Source: JBBPYA01 sp038200385
GTDB lineage: Bacteria > Actinomycetota > Actinomycetes > Mycobacteriales > Geodermatophilaceae
Reading direction: 5' to 3'
NCBI GenBank assembly: GCA_038200385.1
Contig: JBBPYA010000088.1
Span: forward strand, 1 to 6,820
Length of the DNA stretch: 6,820 bases
A model generated the notes under the pieces. The model saw nothing but the letters and a program-made list of their open reading frames with translations, had not been told where the DNA came from and did not search any database. Positions within the stretch are counted from its first letter, which is position 1, and every line of letters begins with the position of its first letter. Both the position numbers and the translations under genes were made by a program. Below, one piece after another: positions 1-6,258 of the stretch.

Positions 1-90
1 GAGCTCGCGCGCGGGATGGGTGGCGACCTGACGGTGGAAAGCACGCTCGGCGCAGGAAGCGCGTTTCTGCTGACATTGCCGGCGGTCTGA
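1..90 (+). CDS. Sensor histidine kinase, C-terminal end only
   Basis: This is an open frame running in from the left edge and ending at TGA 88-90, 29 codons. The residues read ELARGMGGDLTVES, then a TLGAGSAF-type turn and a hydrophobic LLTLP ending. That is the final part of a HATPase_c domain: the G2-box region with its glycines, followed by the last two beta strands that close the ATP site of two-component sensor kinases. The family-level call rests on this motif alone. The sensor input domain, the phospho-accepting His and the partner regulator all lie outside the window. The next DNA downstream is transposon debris, so nothing here suggests what the kinase controls. Confidence 0.8.
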   Translation, partial: ELARGMGGDLTVESTLGAGSAFLLTLPAV

Positions 91-157
91 GGCGCGCGCA
101 CGACCTTGTACGTCAGCAGATGACTCAACGCCGTGCCGACTGCCAGACGGGCCCGCT

Positions 158-259
158 CCACCCATGGACAATTCCTTCATCGAAGCCTTCGACGGACGAC
201 TGCGGGACGAGTGTCTGAACCTGCACTGGTTCCTCTCGCTGGCCGACGCACAGCGCCAG
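158..259 (+). mobile_element. IS3-family transposase remnant (C-terminal part of the rve/DDE domain)
   Basis: About 34 codons match the conserved end of IS3-type (OrfB) integrase-core transposases. The pattern is MDNSFIEAFDGRLRDECLN followed by an HWF-LSLADAQ stretch. The Glu of IEAF is probably the catalytic Glu of the DDE triad; the two preceding Asp residues are not present upstream. Similarity stops after Gln at about 259, where family members normally continue with a WR-x-x-YN-x-x-RPH motif. No inverted repeat or target duplication is recognisable. It is a dead fragment of a once mobile element. Confidence 0.8.
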
Positions 260-379
260 GTGGACGCCGCAGTCCTTGCCGCTCACGGGGCTGGCTACTC
301 GTGGGGGAAGATCGCCATTGCCCTCGGCGTGAGCCGCCAGTCCGCTCACGAGAGATACAGCGGGCGGACCGGAACCTAG
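164..379 (+). pseudogene. Chimeric ORF: IS3 transposase tail joined in frame to a helix-turn-helix tail
   Basis: The open frame runs from ATG 164 to TAG 377-379 and encodes 71 residues. Residues 1-32 are IS3 transposase. Residues 33-71 are a different protein: an alanine-rich helix (VDAAVLAAHGAGYS), then WGKIAIALGVSRQSAHERY, which has the spacing of a helix-turn-helix with a recognition helix at about 56-65. Such tails are common in small actinobacterial DNA-binding proteins of the kind that read SW-x-x-I-G-x-x-LGVSRQAA. The join appears to be an illegitimate fusion of two gene ends. No clear ribosome-binding site precedes the ATG, which is itself internal to the transposase homology, so expression is doubtful. 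It is annotated as a fused remnant; a real small DNA-binding protein is possible but unlikely. Confidence 0.65.
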
Positions 380-517
380 TCAGACTAGCCGCACCTTCAG
401 TTCATCCCGAGCCCGAGTGCGCGCGAACGCCGGAGTTTTCGGAGCTGGGTCCTTCGGTCTCGACTCCCCAGGCAGCGCCGAGCCGAACGTCGGCTGTCCT
501 GGCTGAAGCTGGCTCGT

Positions 518-682
518 TCACCGAGGGTCGGGGAAGCCGAGGCTCAGGTAGCCGGGCGCGCGCCTGGCCAGCGACGAAGCGAGGACGCCTTCACCCACGT
601 CGTGGTAGTCGTGCACCTCCGCCGTCGATTTGCCCGGATAGGGACGCAGGATGCGTCCCACGTATTGCACGAGTCGGCCCTT
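518..682 (-). pseudogene. SF2 (DEAD/DEAH-type) helicase, C-terminal fragment
   Basis: On the minus strand about 54 codons, ending at TGA 520-518, read KGRLVQYVGRILRPYPGK, then a TAEVHDYHDVGEGVL segment and a final ARRAPGYLSLGFPDPR. The QYVGRILR stretch is helicase motif VI (Q-x-x-G-R-x-x-R), and the DY-x-D segment followed by a GY ending is the usual C-terminus of restriction/repair-type SF2 helicases. All upstream parts (Walker A, DEAH box, motifs III-V) are missing: homology stops abruptly at about 682, where unrelated DNA begins. The natural stop codon is kept, so this is a true 3' gene end left by a rearrangement. It is not expressed from any visible start. Confidence 0.72.
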
Positions 683-805
683 GTTGCAGCAAGAGGCTGA
701 GTCGGGTGGCCGACACGGCCTGTAGATGCGCGGAAGTGTCTGTCCTGCTTGGGATTCTGGGCTTGTCGAAGGTCTGGAAGCAGCGAGCAGGAAGGCACCT
801 CGCGC

Positions 806-1450
806 GTGCAGACTACAACGAGCAGGACGTATCCGATCGTCACCGCCGACGGGGCCGGGGGTGGTGTCGCATGCCGGTACGGCGCTGCTGTCGGAGGCGG
901 CTGATCGGGTCGGGTTGACCGCGACCTTCTCTGAGGCCCTCGACCGGCTGCGGCAGCGCCGGTCGGGGCACGATCCGGGGCGGGTGCTGGTCGATGTGGC
1001 GGTGGCGGTCGCCGATGGCGCGGAGACGATCAGCGACGTGCAGGCGCTGGGCGCTCAGCCCGGGCTGCACGGCCAGGTCGCCTCGACGGCGACGATCTGG
1101 CGGGTGCTCGACGGGGTGGACGCCGCGGTTCTGGCCGGGTTGCGCCGCCCGTGCGCAGGCTCGGGAGCGGGCCTGGGCCGCTCGCGGTGAGTTGACCGGC
1201 GTGGAGTTGCCGCCGGCGCGGGCGGCGGGGCGGGACTTGGACTATGTGGTGATCGATATCGACGCGACCCTGGTCACCGCCCATTCGGTGAAGCAGGGGG
1301 CGGCCGGGAACAGAACTTCAAGGGCGGTTTCGGGTTTCATCCGATCGGCGCCTGGCTGGACAACACCGGGGAGGCGTTGGCGGCGATCCTGCGCCCGGGG
1401 AACTCCGGCTCCAACACTGCCGCCGATCACGTCGCGGTGTTGGATCTGGC
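806..1450 (+). mobile_element. IS1380-family transposase, N-terminal half with three frame changes
   Basis: Translation begins plausibly at GTG 806 with a purine-rich AGGAAGG stretch at about 789-795. The protein matches actinobacterial IS1380 transposases in three frames in turn. A frame change from an extra G in the G run at 857-860 leads into GVVSHAGTALLSEAADRVGL. A second change at about 1149 leads into RAQARERAWAARGELTG and then the DYVVIDIDATLV strand. An extra AGAAC-like pentamer at 1312-1316 leads into FKGGFGFHPIGAWLDN and finally an NTAADHVAVLDLA segment. DIDATL holds the first catalytic Asp of the DDE fold; the second Asp and the Glu lie in the missing half. Homology ends at about 1450, exactly where MMPL sequence starts. 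The left terminus may lie near 719, where CCTGTAGATGCG resembles an IS1380-type end, but no right end survives to compare. The copy is certainly inactive. Confidence 0.82.
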
Positions 1451-2290
1451 GTGGCCGGCGTGCTCGGCCCGGCCGACATCAAGGTGCGGGCCGACATCGG
1501 GCTGGTCATCGCAAAAACGAACGACGCGGCACGACTGCTTGTCATCCTGAACGACGCGCCGCTGGGTGCCACCGCCGTGGACACCCTCACCCGCCTGCAG
1601 GAGCGGCTTCCGGACCTCCTTGCGCAAGCGAACCTGTCCGACGCCCGGACCGGGTTCGCCGGCGACACTGCCATCGCCGCGGAGATCGTCGGGGCCACCC
1701 AGGACGATCTCGGACGGATCGCCACCGCCGCGCTCGCGGTCAACCTGATCCTGCTCATCCTCTTCCTGCGAGAGCTGGTTGCGCCGGTCTACCTGCTCGG
1801 CTGCAGCATCCTCGCGCTGGCTGCCTCCCTGGGCCTGACCACGTTCTTCTTCCAGACCGTGCTCGGTCAGGACGGCCTGACCTTCTACGTCCCCTTTGCC
1901 GCCGCGGTGTTACTGGTCGCGCTCGGTTCGGACTACAACATCTTCGGGGTCGGTCACATCTGGCACGCCGCCCGAAGATTGCCGTTGCGGGAGGCGATCA
2001 TCGTGGCGGTGCCACAGACCACCCGCGCCATCACGGCGGCCGGTGTCACACTCGCGGTGAGCTTCGGGATGTTGGCGCTCGTCCCGCTGCGGCCCTTCCG
2101 CGAGCTGGCGTTCGCCATGTTCGTTGGCATCCTGCTGGATGCCGTCGTCGTACGCTCGCTGCTCGTCCCCACCCTGCTCGTCCTCGTGGGTCGGCGCAGC
2201 AGCTGGCCGAGTCGCGTGCTGCAGGACGCGCCGCGGGAGCCAGCGGGCCAGCTCCCATCGGCCCCGGGCCTCGTCGCGGGACCGCGGTGA
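1451..2290 (+). pseudogene. MMPL/RND-family membrane transporter, C-terminal half
   Basis: The open frame of 279 codons has a possible GTG start at 1451. MMPL proteins are inner-membrane RND exporters of lipids and other hydrophobic compounds, usually about 700-1000 residues. Residues 1-80 look like the end of the second periplasmic domain. Hydrophobic segments fall at about 88-107, 110-133, 143-158, 195-212 and 219-243. ALGSDYNIF at 158-165 carries the Asp-Tyr pair (D161, Y162) of the second-half proton-relay helix, equivalent to the paired DY of MmpL3-type transporters. The LVPLRPFRELAFAM stretch at 210-223 is also typical. The first half, including its own DY helix, is absent; in its place is the IS1380 fragment. 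The reading frame has no internal stop, so the damage may be recent, but half a transporter should not function. The GTG is probably just an internal codon with no obvious Shine-Dalgarno sequence. Confidence 0.82.
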
Positions 2291-2399
2291 TCCCTCGGCT
2301 ACCGGCCCGCGCCATCGCCATCGCGTAAGACAGCCGCGCAAGCAGTGCGGCACTGTCGTCGGCCTCCCGGTCAGCAGCGCGAATCCGACGAGAGCTTCT

Positions 2400-3097
2400 A
2401 CCGGTACCGACAGCGACGGTCAGGTCCAGGTCGCCGTCAGCGTCCAGATCGACCAACATCGTCTCGGCATCGGGAGTGGTGGTGGACCGCGTCGAGGCCA
2501 GGACGAAAGATCCCGCTTCGTCGCCGCCGCGGAAAACCTGGAACGCATTCCCGACCGCGGCGCTGCCTGCTTCGACCGCCACCGCGTCCAGGCGTCCGTC
2601 TCGGTCGATATCCCCCAGCGACAATGAATACGCCGCCGCCTGCACGGGAAGCCGTACTCCGATGGTGAACATGGCATCCCCGACGCCGACGAGGGTGGTG
2701 AGGCTCGCGTCCTGGCTGGCGACAACGAGATCGGGCACACCATCACCGGTCACATCGCCGACCGCGGTGTCCCAGGGGTCGGCGCCGGCCAGGTAGGTGC
2801 CGGCGTGGACGAACTGACCGGCGTCGTTGCGGAAGACCGTCACGACGTCTGCGGTTGCGCCGTGGTTCCCGGTGGTCACGATGAGATCGGGGTCTCTATC
2901 ACCGTCGAGGTCGGTCGCCTCCAGGTCCGTGTACCCGGCGAGGGCGGCCGGCACTGTCTGCGGGTTCCCAGGTGACCCGCGCCGTCGCCGAGCCGCACCA
3001 CGAGTGTGCCGTCGACCACCACCGCATCCAGATGCCCGTCGCCGTTGACGTCGGTCAGGGCCAGCAGACCCGCGATGCGGCTGCCCACCGGTGTCAT
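2400..3097 (-). pseudogene. FG-GAP/VCBS-repeat protein remnant with a frameshift
   Basis: Read on the minus strand, this encodes five beta-propeller-type repeats, each with an Asp-rich calcium-binding loop: LTDVNGDGHLDAVVV, ATDLDGDRDPDLIV, VGDVTGDGVPDLVVAS, LGDIDRDGRLDAVAVE and LVDLDADGDLDLTVAVG. Such repeats occur in secreted or surface proteins related to integrin-alpha propellers. The first repeat is in one frame and the other four are in another; they join if one G is restored near 2966-2971, giving an LGNPQTVPAALAGYTD linker. No signal peptide precedes the first repeat: the nearest ATG (3097) gives only MTPVGSRI. After about 2400 the frame runs on into sequence antisense to the MMPL fragment with no family resemblance. 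Both ends are therefore lost, and this is an internal piece of a larger gene. Confidence 0.78.
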
Positions 3098-3214
3098 GGG
3101 TGTGGCTCTCTCATGGCCTGCGGCTCGTCGGGCACCGCGCACGGAGAGGCTGGAAAGGGGTTTGCTCTGCTCGAAGTAGCGGTGCCCTCCTTGCTCACCA
3201 TCACCGTGCAGGAC

Positions 3215-3223
3215 GAGGAGGAG
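3215..3223 (+). promoter_or_regulatory. Ribosome-binding site of the IS110 transposase
   Basis: GAGGAGGAG lies three bases before ATG 3227. It supports the ATG that opens MGVIIGMDP as the original transposase start, although the coding frame behind it is broken. Confidence 0.55.
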
Positions 3224-3226
3224 CCG

Positions 3227-3650
3227 ATGGGCGTGATCATCGGGATGGACCCGCCCAAGCGTTCGGCGACGATCGAGGTCGTCGACGAGCGGGGACGGCG
3301 CTGTCGACTGGACGCTTCGGCACTGACGAAGCCGGCTACGCCGACATGCTCGCCGCGGGCCGGAGGTTCACCGAGCGGGTGTGGGCGGTCGAGGGCTGCA
3401 AACGGCATCGGTAGGCACATCGCGCACCGTCCGGTGCACGACGGCGAAACGGTGCTCGATGTGCCGGGGAAGCTGACCGCGCAGGTGCGGGTCTTCGCCA
3501 CCGGCAACGGACGCAAGACCGATCCGGTCGATGCGCACTCGGTGGCGATGGTCGCCCTGCGTACCCCGGGTTGGTCGGCGTTCGGGTCGATGCCGATCTG
3601 GTGGTGATGGGCATGCTCGTGGACCGCCGCGATGAACTGGGCCAGGCCCG
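3227..3650 (+). mobile_element. IS110-family transposase, N-terminal DEDD domain, multiply frameshifted
   Basis: The fragment starts at ATG 3227 with MGVIIGMDPPKRSATIEVVD; Asp8 of GMDP is the first catalytic residue of the RuvC-like DEDD domain. Homology then continues in other frames. A lost base near 3297-3301 leads to TGRFGTDEAGYADMLAAGR and the WAVEGC segment with the catalytic Glu. An extra A at 3400-3402 leads to NGIGRHIAHR and KTDPVDAHSVAM with the DxxD pair. A lost T near 3569-3573 leads to LVGVRVDADLVVMGMLVDRR and DELGQAR. Homology fades at about 3650. The C-terminal Tnp20 (serine) domain is missing, so the enzyme is incomplete apart from its frameshifts. In this family the non-coding left end encodes the bridge RNA, so 3098-3226 may hold a relic of it; I see no clear conserved fold there. 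The 165 bases after 3650 hold nothing I recognise. Confidence 0.85.
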
Positions 3651-3794
3651 CAGGGCTGTGCCGCTGAGCTGGGCTGTCGCCAGTCCGTGGTGTCGTTGTG
3701 TTCCGCGTGATGTCGCGTGGTGCTGCGGGGTTCGTGAGCATCTTGTTAGCAGGCTTGGATCCCTGATCGAGTCAAGAGGTCGTCGCTGAAGCGG

Positions 3795-3827
3795 TCACCA
3801 GCATGATCGTTTGGGTCATGGCGGTGA
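3795..3827 (-). terminator. Imperfect inverted repeat over the GMC stop codon, possible hairpin
   Basis: TCACCAGCATGA at 3795-3806 and TCATGGCGGTGA at 3816-3827 are reverse complements at 10 of 12 positions, separated by a 9-base loop. The structure sits at the 3' end of the minus-strand operon and includes the GMC stop codon. No T-run follows on the minus strand, so if it helps end transcription or protects the RNA 3' end it is not a classical intrinsic terminator. Chance remains a real possibility. Confidence 0.3.
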
Positions 3828-5522
3828 TGTCCCGCGCCCGGATCGGGCGGCGGGATCGTCGTCCATTGCCTCGCCGGACGCCATCCGCTGGGCGAGGCGG
3901 GAGGCCAGCGCCATGATCGTCAGCGCGGGGTTGGCCGAACCCTGCGTCGGGCAGACCGAGCCGTCGGCGAGGAACAGGTTCGGCACCGCCCAGGCGCGCT
4001 GGTTGGCGTCGATCACGCTGTTCTCTGGGCCGGTGCCCATCCTGGCGCCGCCGACGAGGTGGGCGTAGCGGTGGATCGTGAGCACGTCCTGGCAGCCGGA
4101 GGCGTGCAGAATGTTGGTGATGATCTTGGTCGAGTAGTCGATGTTGGCGTTGTCGTTCTCGCACAGCGAGTAGTCCATCCGCGCGACAGGGATGCCGTAC
4201 GGGTCGGTCTCGTCTGCGATCGTGATCCGGTTGTCCGGTTGGGGCAGCAGTTCGTTGAGCACGCCGATGGTGGCCCAGTGGTTGTAGTCGCGCATGTACT
4301 CGCGCATCGCGCGGCCCCAGTGCCCGTCGGCCAGCACGTGCTCGGCCCAGCCGATCGGCAGCGGCGACACGGTCTGGATGGAGAATCCGCGCTTGAATCC
4401 GCGCGTCGGGTCGGTCTCGTAGAACTGCTCGGAGGACACCTCCGGCGGCGGGGCCTTATACATGCGCAGCTCGTCGGGGAACCGGCCGGCGGTCTGGCTG
4501 GCGCCCTGGACCATCACATAGCGACCGACCTGGTCCTCGGCGTTGCACAACCCGTCCGGAAAGCGGGTCGAGGTGGAGTTGAGCAGCAGTCGCGGGGTCT
4601 CGATGGAGTAGCCGGCGATCGCGACGAGCTTGGCCCGCTGCAGGATCTCGGCGCCGCCGACTTCGTCGTGATAGACGACGCCGATCGCTGTACCGGTGGT
4701 CTGGTCGAGTTCGACGCAGGCGGCCATGCAGTTCGCGCGGATCTCCACGGCGTGGGCCAGGGCGTCGGGCAGATGGGTGACATATGGGCTGGCCTTGGCG
4801 TTGACCTTGCAGCCCTGCAGGCAGTAGCCGCGGTAGATGCAGTGCGGCCGGTTGCCGAAGGTGCCGTTGACGATGCCTACCGGTCCGACCCGCATCTCGA
4901 TGCCCGCTGCTCGGGCGCCCTCCCACAGCCGCGACGCGGCGCCGGAGATCGGGTGCGGGGAGAACGGGTAGCGGTGCGGGTGCCCCCAGGGCCAGTTCTG
5001 CCCAGCGACCGGCAACTCGGCCTCGATGCGTTCGTAGTGCGGGCGCAGGTCCTCGTAGCGGATAGGCCAGTCGGCGCCGACGCCGTCATCGGTCAGGGTG
5101 GAGAAGTCCGAGGGATGGAAGCGGGGGGTGTAGCCGGCGTAGTGGACCATCGAGCCGCCGACGCCGCGGCCGGAGTTGTTCTTGCCCAGTTCGATCGGGT
5201 CGTCGCCGCCGATGATGCGTTTCTGGGTCCAGTACAGCTCGTGGGAACCGGCCTCGTCGGAGACCCAGTCCTCGTCGGGGTGCCAGAACGGCCCGGCCTC
5301 TAGGATGACGATCTTCCAGCCGTGCCGGGCCAGCCGCTGCGCGAGCACCGAGCCGCCGGCCCCGGCGCCGACGATGACCAGGTCGACCTCCTCGCCCGGC
5401 GGGTAGCGACGCATCGTGTCCTCGCCAGGCAACTCGCGCGAGTGCACGTCGAGCAGGAACCGCGAATCGTTGTCGGACGGGCCGACCGCGCCCTTGAGCA
5501 GGCCACGTAGCAGGTCACCCAT
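3816..5522 (-). CDS. GMC-family FAD-dependent dehydrogenase (large subunit, glucose/gluconate dehydrogenase type)
   Basis: A 568-residue flavoprotein that probably oxidises an alcohol or sugar hydroxyl using FAD. The ADP-binding Rossmann motif is at 47-57 (DLVIVGAGAGG), with the ribose-binding Glu at 75 in ILEAG. The second GMC signature, GRGVGGSMVHYAG, lies at 118-130. The C-terminal domain has HLVGGARMGTG at 488-498 with the probable catalytic His488, and GSANPALTIMALA at 528-540 with Asn531, the usual His/Asn pair. Cys228, Cys234 and Cys238 in CIYRGYCLQGC have the C-x5-C-x3-C spacing reported for the [3Fe-4S] cluster of FAD glucose dehydrogenases, so electrons may leave through an Fe-S centre rather than to oxygen. 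No signal peptide or twin-Arg motif is seen. The chosen start, MGDLLRGLLKG, overlaps the upstream stop as ATGGGTGA, suggesting coupled translation; the open frame extends further upstream but only inside the neighbouring gene. The substrate is unknown. Confidence 0.9.
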   Translation of the reverse strand: MGDLLRGLLKGAVGPSDNDSRFLLDVHSRELPGEDTMRRYPPGEEVDLVIVGAGAGGSVLAQRLARHGWKIVILEAGPFWHPDEDWVSDEAGSHELYWTQKRIIGGDDPIELGKNNSGRGVGGSMVHYAGYTPRFHPSDFSTLTDDGVGADWPIRYEDLRPHYERIEAELPVAGQNWPWGHPHRYPFSPHPISGAASRLWEGARAAGIEMRVGPVGIVNGTFGNRPHCIYRGYCLQGCKVNAKASPYVTHLPDALAHAVEIRANCMAACVELDQTTGTAIGVVYHDEVGGAEILQRAKLVAIAGYSIETPRLLLNSTSTRFPDGLCNAEDQVGRYVMVQGASQTAGRFPDELRMYKAPPPEVSSEQFYETDPTRGFKRGFSIQTVSPLPIGWAEHVLADGHWGRAMREYMRDYNHWATIGVLNELLPQPDNRITIADETDPYGIPVARMDYSLCENDNANIDYSTKIITNILHASGCQDVLTIHRYAHLVGGARMGTGPENSVIDANQRAWAVPNLFLADGSVCPTQGSANPALTIMALASRLAQRMASGEAMDDDPAARSGRGTSPP

Positions 5523-6252
5523 GGCCGAGTCCATCCTGCACGGCCCGCACCGGGTCCTCACTGGTGGCGCCGTGCCGCTCGAACGGTTCGGTCGTGCTGA
5601 TCGGGCCCAGCCGCATGAACCCGCGGGGGTAGGCCGGGCCGCCGAAGCCGATCTCGTTCCACGCCCAGGGGTGGGAGTAGAAGCCGGCCAGGATCGAACG
5701 CATGCACACGCTCCACGCGCGCGGGACACTCAGCTCCTCCCACGGGCCGCCGGACAGGCGGGCATGGGCGAAGTCGTCGACGACCGTCTCCCGGATATCC
5801 AATTGAGCGGCCACAAAGTTGTCCGTCCCGTGCGCCACGGCGCTGTGGTCCAGCCCACGGAGCGTGATGCGCCACGTGTCGCGGTCATCGGGCATGTCGG
5901 CGTACTGGTAACCATCCAGCCGACCGGCGGCGAGCTTGTCATCGACGAACTCGGCGACCGGCACGCGCGGTTCGGCGTCCTGGGCCATCACCGTGTCGCA
6001 GAAGGCCCGCAGGGTGGGTTCCTGTTCGGCGGTAAAGAAGCGCATCGGGCCGGGCGGGTCCAGGCGGGCCAGTACGACCTTCTTGGTCGCGTGGTCCCAG
6101 GTGTCGGTTGCGGTGAGGACGTCGAAGTCGGGGTAGCGGCCGATCATCTGCGGCGTGACCCCGGCCTGCTGTCCCGGCAGCCAGGATGGGTGCGGGGGTT
6201 GGCGGTCGGTCCTGAGGTTAGGCAGGTGCGAGGGCTTGCGGAAGTCGGGCAC
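5515..6252 (-). CDS. Gluconate 2-dehydrogenase subunit 3 family protein (gamma-type partner of the GMC enzyme)
   Basis: A 245-residue protein starting at GTG 6252 and ending at TGA 5517-5515. The segment FFTAEQEPTLRAFCDTVMAQD at about 72-92, followed by VAEFVDDKL (99-107) and LRGLDHSA (131-138), fits the Gluconate_2-dh3 family. The C-terminal FYSHPWAWNEIGFGGPAYPRG (191-211) is the other conserved block of this group. In characterised FAD-linked gluconate and glucose dehydrogenases the small subunit is needed to fold and export the flavin subunit and carries a Tat signal. Here the N-terminus (MPDFRKPSHLPNLRTDRQ) has no twin-Arg motif and no hydrophobic stretch, so the complex may stay in the cytoplasm or on the inner membrane face. 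It lies 6 nt after the membrane-protein gene and overlaps the dehydrogenase start by 8 nt, a strong sign that the two act together. Confidence 0.85.
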   Translation of the reverse strand: MPDFRKPSHLPNLRTDRQPPHPSWLPGQQAGVTPQMIGRYPDFDVLTATDTWDHATKKVVLARLDPPGPMRFFTAEQEPTLRAFCDTVMAQDAEPRVPVAEFVDDKLAAGRLDGYQYADMPDDRDTWRITLRGLDHSAVAHGTDNFVAAQLDIRETVVDDFAHARLSGGPWEELSVPRAWSVCMRSILAGFYSHPWAWNEIGFGGPAYPRGFMRLGPISTTEPFERHGATSEDPVRAVQDGLGHG

Positions 6253-6258
6253 CGGCGC

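Noticed and set aside
133..918. A 261-codon plus-strand open frame
   Set aside because: It crosses the IS3 fragment, the antisense helicase fragment and the IS1380 start in the wrong frame for each, and is Arg-rich filler.
994..2328. A 444-codon plus-strand open frame
   Set aside because: Only its middle part (about 1150-1311) matches IS1380 transposase. The rest is Arg/Pro-rich out-of-frame sequence over the transposase and MMPL fragments, so it is not one protein.
3227..3650. Programmed frameshifting in the IS110 transposase
   Set aside because: Three shifts in both directions with no slippery heptamer pattern, plus a missing C-terminal domain, indicate decay or error and not recoding; IS110 transposases are normally a single frame.
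3094..3741. A 215-codon minus-strand open frame
   Set aside because: It is antisense to the IS110 fragment, whose catalytic motifs define the plus strand as coding.
4059..5303. A 414-codon plus-strand open frame
   Set aside because: It is antisense to the GMC gene, whose motifs are unmistakable. The plus translation is low-complexity Val/Gly/Asp-rich with no recognisable domain.
5523..5729. A longer GMC start up to 5729
   Set aside because: The extra residues overlap the conserved C-terminal block of the upstream gene and are Arg/Pro/Ala-rich without family resemblance; the ATG at 5522 gives normal spacing and length.
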